A DNA stretch of 5,954 nucleotides, from contig JAJBTS010000405.1 in assembly GCA_020860885.1 (NCBI GenBank), positions 1-5,954 of the forward strand. Reading direction: 5' to 3'. Below the pieces are notes generated by a model. The model saw only the letters and a program-made list of their open reading frames with translations. It was not told the DNA's origin and did no database searches. A program made the translations under genes and the position numbers. This document shows, piece by piece, positions 1 to 5,954 of this stretch. Each line of letters begins with the position of its first letter. Position 1 is the first letter of the stretch. The stretch comes from Bacteroidales bacterium (GTDB lineage Bacteria; Bacteroidota; Bacteroidia; Bacteroidales; Azobacteroidaceae).

Positions 1-1578
<1,578 letters not shown>

Positions 1579-1610
1579 CTAAATTTATGCCTGATTTATA
1601 AATAAGGGTG

Positions 1611-1618
1611 CAAAGGTA
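1611..1618 (-). promoter_or_regulatory. Bacteroidetes-type -7 box upstream of the ABC-F gene
   Basis: The minus strand reads TACCTTTG, a perfect match to the TAnnTTTG -7 consensus of the Bacteroidetes primary sigma factor. It is followed by GCACCC and sits 32 bases before the ATG at 1578, so transcription would start roughly 25 bases upstream of the gene. No convincing TTTG-type -33 box is visible 19-21 bases further up. The gene therefore probably has its own promoter, independent of the ferritin-like gene upstream. Confidence 0.6.
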
Positions 1619-1635
1619 GTGATTTTTTGGTGATT

Positions 1636-2229
1636 TTACTTATAATTTTCCTTTAACCAGCTTTCGAATAAATGAATATGGAATTGTTCGTCTGCAATTA
1701 ATTTAGCCAGTAAGGCGAGGCAATGCCGGGTAGCATCATTTTGAGGAACAGATTGGACCTTATTAAGAATTTTATTGTATTCTTCAATAGTCTCTTTTTC
1801 TGCTTTTATGCCTAATTCAACGGCTTCCTTGGCATTGGTTCCGTAGGCTACATAAGTAGTTTCATATTTCTGGGTATTTAATTTTCCTCCTAAATCCAGA
1901 ATAAGATCTCCAAGCTTATCCAAATGCTTCATTTCAACCAAAGAAATTCCCAGCATCAGTTCGCCAATTTCCTCAAACATAGCTTCCTGAGAAATATATT
2001 GAATAATGGCATTCATTTCAGAAAAGCCATTCGTACCTTTGTATGCCGGTAAGAACCATTCCGGATCTACACCCTCATTTTCTTTTACTTCTCCTTTAGG
2101 ATAGATCACCGTATTATCGCTATACCTCATAGAATTTACTAATCCTTCGGTAAGATCATCCAGTTGGTTGGTACCGCGTTGTTTTATCATCCGGTACATC
2201 ATGCTTTTGTCTGTAGTACTGTCAGCCAT
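1636..2229 (-). CDS. ferritin-like diiron domain protein (197 aa)
   Basis: Small cytosolic four-helix-bundle protein with the ligand pattern of a dimetal site: E71 in helix A, E99xxH102 (EMKH) in helix B, E144/E146 in helix C and E181xxH184 (DEQFH) in helix D. These two ExxH pairs are the hallmark of the ferritin/rubrerythrin/Mn-catalase superfamily. There is no C-terminal rubredoxin domain, since only one cysteine (C170) is present. The first 55 residues are polar and carry no signal peptide. The likely role, from the fold, is iron or manganese handling or peroxide/O2 detoxification; the substrate cannot be read from sequence. The DPEW (55-58) and EMKHLDKLGDLI (99-110) stretches recall Mn-catalase/CotJC-like ferritin-like proteins more than Dps. 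I chose ATG at 2229; the longer reading would begin with TTG at 2271 and adds an implausible A/T-coded tail. It is probably monocistronic. Confidence 0.85.
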   Translation of the reverse strand: MADSTTDKSMMYRMIKQRGTNQLDDLTEGLVNSMRYSDNTVIYPKGEVKENEGVDPEWFLPAYKGTNGFSEMNAIIQYISQEAMFEEIGELMLGISLVEMKHLDKLGDLILDLGGKLNTQKYETTYVAYGTNAKEAVELGIKAEKETIEEYNKILNKVQSVPQNDATRHCLALLAKLIADEQFHIHLFESWLKENYK

Positions 2230-2268
2230 AGTTTTATTTATTTTTAGATTTAATATAAAATTTGGTAA

Positions 2269-2276
2269 CAAAATAA
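2269..2276 (-). promoter_or_regulatory. possible -7 box for the ferritin-like gene
   Basis: The minus strand reads TTATTTTG, matching 7 of 8 positions of TAnnTTTG, about 40 bases before the ATG at 2229. The surrounding gap (2230-2301) is almost purely A/T, which makes a chance match likely. No -33 box is seen. It is the best promoter candidate in the gap but weak. Confidence 0.3.
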
Positions 2277-2301
2277 AATTAAAAAAGTTTACGATTAATA
2301 T

Positions 2302-2589
2302 TTATTTTATAAAATGTCTTATGGTTTCTAACGGATGATAAAATAGGATTCTCGGACCGGAAAAACGCATCACTTGTTTGATTTTATCTTTATAAATTGT
2401 TTTATAACAATGGATGGTACAATTCTTACAATTGGGTTTGTTTTCCTTGAACGGACAATGCTCCAACCGTTTATGAGCATATTCCTGCAACTCTTTACAT
2501 TCCGGGCATAAATCGTATTTTCTTTTATGTTTTTTCCGGCAATAGATACGGATCATCCGGGAAACGGTCTTTTTTTCTTTATCGTTCAT
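2302..2589 (-). CDS. ygbA: YgbA-family (nitrous oxide-stimulated promoter) Cys-rich protein
   Basis: A 95-residue basic, cysteine-rich protein that spans the whole YgbA_NO family. Family features visible are IYCRKKH (C17), LCPEC (C28, C31), HCPF (C45), CKNC (C54, C57), HCYK (C61) and the diagnostic C-terminal block VMRFSGPRILFYHP (73-86). The seven cysteines suggest a metal or Fe-S site, although no cofactor is proven by sequence. In enterobacteria ygbA belongs to the NsrR nitric-oxide regulon and has been tied to recovery from nitrosative stress; its biochemical activity is not settled. Here it is the last gene of the thiamine operon, and its start lies inside thiN with an 11-base overlap, so it is probably translationally coupled. 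No NsrR-type site of its own is apparent. Family assignment is firm; function in this organism is inferred. Confidence 0.9.
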   Translation of the reverse strand: MNDKEKKTVSRMIRIYCRKKHKRKYDLCPECKELQEYAHKRLEHCPFKENKPNCKNCTIHCYKTIYKDKIKQVMRFSGPRILFYHPLETIRHFIK

Positions 2590-3217
2590 ATTCTCTGAAT
2601 ATTAACGCTTTTCCTTGATTCATTTGGATTGAAAAAGAAGTTTCTAACGCCTCATTGAGCGTTCCTTGCCACCACGAGGTGAATGGACGATTATCTAAGG
2701 CATATACTAAATGTTCACTCGAAAAAAGTGAGGTAGGAGTAAGGCTGAAGATAGATATTTGTTGTCCGGGATAACTCTGATAAACAGAATTTTCTTTTTG
2801 TGGATTAAAAACCCCATAGTCGGTTAACAACTGGATCTCTGCTTCTTCCATGTAGTCAGTTAATAGAGAGAGATTACCGATACTATGATCGTCCCTCTTT
2901 CCCGTAGCTCCTAACACGGTGATTTGTTTCCAGTCATTTTTTACACAAAACTCGACCGCTTTTGTCAGGTCGTTGGTTTCCTGATCCGAATTGTGATATA
3001 GAATAGATGAGAAACGTTTTTTCAGATTTTCGGAAATGCTATCCAGATCTCCTACGATATAATCGGGTTCCATACCGATTTGTAAAAGGTGAATAATAGC
3101 TCCGTCGCAGCAGATAATACGATCTGCCGAATGAAGATAAGATAACGGAATCTTATGCTGGGGAAAAGCTCCGTTAGCCAGGATAATTGTCTTGAAATCT
3201 TGTAATAATGGGATCAT
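2579..3217 (-). CDS. thiN: thiamine diphosphokinase
   Basis: Transfers a pyrophosphate group from ATP to thiamine, giving thiamine diphosphate in the cytosol. At 212 residues it is full length for the bacterial family. Visible motifs are CCDGA (36-40), the acidic metal/ATP loop GDLDS (56-60), DQETNDLTKA (78-87) and GATGKRDDHSIGN (103-115), all in the catalytic N-terminal domain. The C-terminal beta domain (about 140-212) carries the thiamine-binding part, including SWWQGTLNEA (181-190), where many family members have a SNE motif. The ATG at 3217 overlaps the end of the transporter gene by 4 bases (ATGA), and the gene's end overlaps ygbA by 11. Pairing with a PnuC-family gene is a known Bacteroidetes thiamine-salvage arrangement and strengthens both calls. 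Confidence 0.95.
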   Translation of the reverse strand: MIPLLQDFKTIILANGAFPQHKIPLSYLHSADRIICCDGAIIHLLQIGMEPDYIVGDLDSISENLKKRFSSILYHNSDQETNDLTKAVEFCVKNDWKQITVLGATGKRDDHSIGNLSLLTDYMEEAEIQLLTDYGVFNPQKENSVYQSYPGQQISIFSLTPTSLFSSEHLVYALDNRPFTSWWQGTLNEALETSFSIQMNQGKALIFREYER

Positions 3218-3798
3218 TTTCTTAAAATTACTGATTTACGCCAGTTAATTAATCCGACAATGGATAATGTTCCGTAAAATATATAAAGTATAGCAGTCGG
3301 ATAAAGTCCCTGATAAGCATACAATCCTATCGCGAAAAAGTTTACGAATATCCAGGGATACCAACATTCTACTATTTTTTTTGCAGTCATCCAGGTTGCG
3401 ACAATACTTAGCGTTGCTACCAAAGCGTCAGGAACGGGTACTTCGGATTCCGGAAAGCGGAGAAGGATAAAATAAATAAACCCGAAGATAAATAAAGCAA
3501 TAATACTTAAACGGATAGCCAGCTGTTTGGAAATAAAATGAAATTCGTTGTCTCCTTCGTTTTTTATTTTTGCGAATTTCCAGCAATACAAACCATATAA
3601 AGACATAAAGGTGTAGTAGACATTCATTCCCATATTGGCATATAAATGAGCCTGAAAGAAAATATAAACATAAAATGCGGAACTAAATACGCCTACTATC
3701 CACATGGCCCATTTCTGTTTTACTTCCAAGATGAGATAAAGAAAGGAAAGAATTGCCCCTACAACTTCTATCCAATTGTTGCTTAACCATTCAGTCAT
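3214..3798 (-). CDS. pnuT: PnuC-family transporter, probably thiamine (PnuT)
   Basis: Inner-membrane protein of 194 residues with about seven predicted hydrophobic segments (roughly 9-25, 31-50, 53-73, 95-113, 123-138, 147-163 and 165-185) and no signal peptide. The C-terminal part shows the PnuC pattern: a WxxW motif at W146-W149, N153, then a Tyr/Gly-rich helix ending in NWRK (185-188). PnuC proteins carry vitamins by facilitated diffusion, trapped by phosphorylation inside. PnuC itself takes nicotinamide riboside, PnuT takes thiamine. The sequence alone does not settle the substrate for me, but the 4-base overlap with thiamine diphosphokinase, the enzyme that would trap thiamine, favours PnuT. 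It also overlaps the upstream phosphatase by 4 bases. No outer-membrane TonB receptor for thiamine lies in the window. Confidence 0.85.
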   Translation of the reverse strand: MTEWLSNNWIEVVGAILSFLYLILEVKQKWAMWIVGVFSSAFYVYIFFQAHLYANMGMNVYYTFMSLYGLYCWKFAKIKNEGDNEFHFISKQLAIRLSIIALFIFGFIYFILLRFPESEVPVPDALVATLSIVATWMTAKKIVECWYPWIFVNFFAIGLYAYQGLYPTAILYIFYGTLSIVGLINWRKSVILRK

Positions 3799-4451
3799 AA
3801 TAAAGGAATTAAGTCTTTCGGATGGTCAATAATCTCTCTGGCTCCGTTTTCTTCCAGTTCTTTTCTTTCTCTAAATCCCCAGGTTACACCTACTGCATAC
3901 ATTCCTGCTGCATTTGCTGTCTGCATATCTGCATTTGTATCCCCCAAATACATTATATTTTCAGGATAAACATTTAATTTCTCAGCTATGAATAAAGCAG
4001 CATCCGGAGAAGGTTTACGCGGAAATTGTTCGGTAGCGCCCATGATAATTTCAAATTTCCACTGCCTTAGTAAGATGGAAGCTATTTTTTGAGTCAGGTT
4101 ATCGGCTTTATTCGATAAAACGGCAAGCTTATACCCTTTGGAGGTAAGTTCATCCAGAAGTCCGGAAATACCCGGATATAAAACCGTTTTGTTACTGTAT
4201 GATTTACCGTATTCAATCATCATAACAGCGAGAGTCTCATTCACATATCTATCCTCTTTTTTATCTTCAGGAAGACATTTGTAAACAAGGGTTCTCAGTC
4301 CGTTACCTACAAAATACTTATATGCACCATAATTAAAAACCGGATAACCAAAGTGAGTAAGTGTCCTGTTCATAGCATCCGCTATATCTATTAATGAATC
4401 GACTAAAGTTCCGTCTAAGTCAAACAACACAGCAGAGAAGTTATTTTTCAT
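3795..4451 (-). CDS. HAD-superfamily phosphatase, phosphoglycolate phosphatase (Gph)-like
   Basis: Cytosolic phosphomonoesterase of 218 residues with all four HAD motifs: nucleophile D11 and acid/base D13 in DLDGT (11-15), S113 in VLSNKAD, K146 in RKPSP, and GDTNAD (170-175) for Mg2+ binding. The helical cap between motifs I and II (about 15-85) makes it a subclass I enzyme of the Gph/PGMB type. By family it would hydrolyse 2-phosphoglycolate or a similar small phosphate ester, but these enzymes are often promiscuous. It is the first gene of the operon, and its stop overlaps the pnuT start as ATGA. This context raises the possibility that it dephosphorylates thiamine monophosphate so that ThiN can use the product; that is inference. 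ATG at 4451 puts motif I at the usual distance from the N-terminus. Gph is the family-level name; I leave the symbol open. Confidence 0.9.
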   Translation of the reverse strand: MKNNFSAVLFDLDGTLVDSLIDIADAMNRTLTHFGYPVFNYGAYKYFVGNGLRTLVYKCLPEDKKEDRYVNETLAVMMIEYGKSYSNKTVLYPGISGLLDELTSKGYKLAVLSNKADNLTQKIASILLRQWKFEIIMGATEQFPRKPSPDAALFIAEKLNVYPENIMYLGDTNADMQTANAAGMYAVGVTWGFRERKELEENGAREIIDHPKDLIPLL

Positions 4452-4474
4452 TCCTTCTTTTTTAAAATTCCATA

Positions 4475-4482
4475 CAAAATTA
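4475..4482 (-). promoter_or_regulatory. -7 box of the gph-pnuT-thiN-ygbA operon
   Basis: The minus strand reads TAATTTTG, a perfect match to the Bacteroidetes TAnnTTTG -7 consensus, 23 bases before the ATG at 4451. The leader RNA would be only about 15-20 bases, too short for a riboswitch. No clear -33 box is visible. The leader contains AAGAAGGA directly before the ATG, purine-rich and possibly a weak ribosome-binding sequence. Confidence 0.55.
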
Positions 4483-4485
4483 TAC

Positions 4486-4493
4486 TATTTTTG
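4486..4493 (+). promoter_or_regulatory. -7 box of the spmAB-like gene
   Basis: The plus strand reads TATTTTTG, matching TAnnTTTG perfectly, 20 bases before the ATG at 4514. It lies back to back with the -7 box of the divergent operon, only 3 bp apart, so each promoter's upstream contacts would fall within the other transcription unit. No -33 box or Shine-Dalgarno is evident; the region before the ATG is A/T-rich. Confidence 0.5.
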
Positions 4494-4513
4494 TGTCTTT
4501 ATACATTTAATCT

Positions 4514-5749
4514 ATGGTTTTAAATTATATCTGGATTGGATTCTTTGTAATTGCATTTGTAATAGGACTATGTAAAGTTATCTTTACAGGAGATCTTGGA
4601 ATCTTTACAGAGATGATGAATGCTACATTTGCTGCTGCCAAAACCGGATTTGAAATTTCTATCGGATTAACCGGTGTATTATCTCTTTGGCTAGGCTTTA
4701 TGAAAATAGGAGAAAGGGGAGGAGTGATAAACTTTCTCTCGCGGGTATCCTCTCCGGTTTTTTCCCGCTTGTTTCCTGATCTTCCGAAAGGGCATCCGGC
4801 TACTGGATCCATTTTCATGAATATTGCGGCTAATATGTTGAATCTGGATAATGCTGCAACTCCTTTAGGATTAAAAGCTATGAAAGAAATGCAGGAATTG
4901 AACCAGGATAAAGAATCGGCCAGCAATCCTATGATTATGTTTATTGTGTTGAATGCTTCCGGATTAACTCTTATTCCTGTCACTATTATGGTTTACCGGG
5001 CCCAAATGGGAGCTGCTAATCCTGCCGATGTTTTTGTTCCGCTTATGATCGCGACTTTTGCAGCTACTTTGGTTGGTGTTATCTATGTTTGTATCAAGCA
5101 AAGAATCAACTTATTGGATAAGGTTCTTCTGGGTTTTTTCGGTGGTATCATTGCTTTTATTTTGTTAGTGGTATGGTGGGTGCGGTCACTTCCTCAGGAA
5201 GAAGTTTCCGTTTATTCTTCTTTGGTTGCGAACTGCTTTTTATTTTGTATAATTATCGCTTTTATAATTGCCGGAGTAAGGAAAAAGATCAATGTATACG
5301 ACGCTTTTATAGATGGAGCAAAAGAAGGATTCAAGACAGCTATCATGATTATTCCTTACCTTATTGCCATGTTGGTCGGAATTGCTTTATTCAGGGCGTC
5401 CGGCGCTTTGTCCTTTATAACAGAAGGATTGGCGTATGCGGTAGGATCTATCGGTTTGCCTACAGAATGGGTGGATGCATTTCCTACGGCTATTATGAAG
5501 CCATTGAGTGGGAGTGGTGCCCGCGGGATGATGCTGGACACTATGCAGACTTTTGGAGCTGATTCTTTTGCCGGTAGACTGGCTAGCGTTTTTCAAGGAT
5601 CCACAGATACTACCTTTTACTTGATAGCAGTTTATTATGGAGCAGTTAATATTAAAAATACACGATATACCATTGCCGGTTCTTTATTAGCGGATCTCGC
5701 CGGAGTACTGGCTGCCATTTTTGTGTGTTATTTGTTTTTCGGTTCCTAA
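4514..5749 (+). CDS. fused SpmA-SpmB-like membrane protein (nucleoside-recognition/Gate domains)
   Basis: A 411-residue polytopic membrane protein equal to SpmA followed by SpmB. Residues 1-196 match SpmA, with WLGFMKIGERGG (59-70), RLFPDLPKGHPA (85-96), NAATPLGLKAM (113-123) and NASGLTLIPVT (147-157). Residues about 232-411 match SpmB, with FIDGAKEGFKTA (265-276), IIPYLIAMLVGIALFRASGAL (near 279-299), MKPLSGSGARGM (328-339) and GRLASVFQGSTDTTFYL (354-370). An extra hydrophobic segment at about 201-223 joins the halves, which keeps the second half correctly oriented. In Bacillus spmA and spmB are separate genes needed for spore-core dehydration; the domains are related to nucleoside-transporter Gate domains. 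Nothing here suggests sporulation, so the substrate is unknown. ATG at 4514 places the first helix (4-24) directly at the N-terminus, as in SpmA. Transcribed alone, divergent from the thiamine operon. Confidence 0.93.
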   Translation: MVLNYIWIGFFVIAFVIGLCKVIFTGDLGIFTEMMNATFAAAKTGFEISIGLTGVLSLWLGFMKIGERGGVINFLSRVSSPVFSRLFPDLPKGHPATGSIFMNIAANMLNLDNAATPLGLKAMKEMQELNQDKESASNPMIMFIVLNASGLTLIPVTIMVYRAQMGAANPADVFVPLMIATFAATLVGVIYVCIKQRINLLDKVLLGFFGGIIAFILLVVWWVRSLPQEEVSVYSSLVANCFLFCIIIAFIIAGVRKKINVYDAFIDGAKEGFKTAIMIIPYLIAMLVGIALFRASGALSFITEGLAYAVGSIGLPTEWVDAFPTAIMKPLSGSGARGMMLDTMQTFGADSFAGRLASVFQGSTDTTFYLIAVYYGAVNIKNTRYTIAGSLLADLAGVLAAIFVCYLFFGS

Positions 5750-5794
5750 GCTGTAACTTTCTTTTTATTAAGTAATTATGCTTTCACTCTGTTA

Positions 5795-5816
5795 ACTGTT
5801 CACTGGTGACTGTTCA
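5795..5816 (+). repeat. short tandem repeat, ACTGTTCA twice
   Basis: ACTGTTCA occurs at 5795-5802 and 5809-5816, a 14-bp period with CTGGTG between the copies. It starts about 45 bases after the spmAB-like stop codon. Similar GTTAACTGTTCACTG phrases are, from memory, common between genes in Bacteroidales. No function can be assigned. Confidence 0.7.
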
Positions 5817-5849
5817 TTTAAAATTTTCACACGTGCGAAAATTTTAAAT
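5816..5849. repeat. 34-bp near-perfect palindrome
   Basis: Left arm ATTTAAAATTTTC (5816-5828) is the exact reverse complement of right arm GAAAATTTTAAAT (5837-5849). The centre is a palindromic CACGTG (5830-5835), with one A/C mismatch (5829 and 5836) as the only imperfection. As RNA it would form a 13-bp A/U-rich hairpin; as DNA it could be a symmetric protein site. It follows the spmAB-like gene by 66 bases. No U-run follows directly, so it is not a classical terminator on its own, though it may act in both directions or protect the transcript's 3' end. Confidence 0.85.
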
Positions 5850-5891
5850 CGTGGTCGCATTTGAAAAAATGAGACGTGCGATTTTTTTAAA
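5831..5891 (+). repeat. imperfect 18-bp direct repeat (ACGTGCGA core)
   Basis: ACGTGCGA at 5831-5838 and 5874-5881 starts two 18-bp units, 5831-5848 and 5874-5891, that match at 15 of 18 positions (AAA replaced by TTT after the core; both end TTTTAAA). They are 43 bp apart; one is inside the palindrome, the other in the terminator-like hairpin. The rest of the gap, 5892-5954, is purine-rich and shows no gene or site I can support. Confidence 0.65.
5853..5888 (+). terminator. possible Rho-independent terminator of the spmAB-like gene
   Basis: TCGCA (5855-5859) can pair with TGCGA (5877-5881), with two further G-U pairs outside, and is followed at once by seven T (5882-5888). An alternative inner stem, CATTT/AAATG (5858-5862 and 5867-5871), closes a GAAA tetraloop. 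The outer stem is short and its loop long, so the call is moderate. It lies about 105 bases after the stop codon, downstream of the large palindrome. Confidence 0.4.
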
Positions 5892-5954
5892 GAAACAGAC
5901 GAAAAATTCGGCTAATAGTACGAAGAAAAAAAAGAAGAACCGAAAGTATTCATA

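Noticed and set aside
2230..2271. Longer start (TTG at 2271) for the ferritin-like gene
   Set aside because: It adds 14 residues coded by an A/T-rich leader, uses a TTG start, and covers the best promoter candidate; ATG at 2229 fits better.
3214..3798. Transporter as a nicotinamide riboside (PnuC) importer
   Set aside because: Family similarity allows it, but no NAD-related kinase is nearby, and the coupled downstream gene is thiamine diphosphokinase, so thiamine is preferred; not excluded.
4525..4983. Open reading frame on the minus strand of 152 codons
   Set aside because: It is antisense to the SpmA half of the membrane protein and has no recognisable motif; the plus-strand reading is a clear family match.
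5912..5953. Start of a small minus-strand gene (ATG at 5953)
   Set aside because: It hits a stop codon after 13 residues of low-complexity sequence and has no support.
5750..5954. CRISPR-like array or integration site at the right end
   Set aside because: Repeats here are only two copies each, short and imperfect, with unequal spacing; no integrase, tRNA or cas gene is present.

Overview
The window looks like an AT-rich chromosomal piece of a Bacteroidetes (probably Bacteroidales) genome. Three things point there: start codons without Shine-Dalgarno sequences and with A/T-rich leaders, promoter -7 boxes of the TAnnTTTG type in intergenic gaps, and the gene complement itself (a YbiT/YkpA-like ABC-F protein, a PnuT-type transporter next to thiamine diphosphokinase, and a fused SpmA-SpmB protein). 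I do not commit to a genus. There are no RNA genes, insertion sequences, phage genes or CRISPR arrays.

Layout. (1) 1-1578, minus strand: an ABC-F ATPase, complete at its start and cut by the left edge of the window after 526 codons. Its second ATP-binding half has lost the P-loop lysine, the Q-loop glutamine and the catalytic glutamate. (2) 1636-2229, minus: a stand-alone ferritin-like diiron protein. (3) 2302-4451, minus: a tightly packed four-gene operon, transcribed in the order HAD phosphatase (gph-like), PnuT/PnuC transporter, thiamine diphosphokinase (thiN), YgbA-family Cys-rich protein. Neighbouring genes overlap by 4, 4 and 11 bases. (4) 4452-4513: a 62-bp divergent promoter region with back-to-back -7 boxes. 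(5) 4514-5749, plus strand: a fused SpmA-SpmB membrane protein. (6) 5750-5954: non-coding DNA holding short direct repeats, a 34-bp near-perfect palindrome and a terminator-like hairpin.

How the genes may work together. PnuT imports a vitamin precursor, most likely thiamine given its neighbour, and ThiN converts thiamine to thiamine diphosphate. The HAD phosphatase heading the operon is a general phosphoglycolate phosphatase by family, but from context could supply thiamine from thiamine monophosphate. YgbA belongs to a family linked to nitrosative stress and its coupling to this operon is unexpected. The gap before the operon is too short for a TPP riboswitch. No new large system is evident. 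The best leads are the asymmetric ABC-F ATPase, the thiamine/ygbA operon, the SpmAB fusion in an apparent non-spore-former, and the palindrome at the right end.
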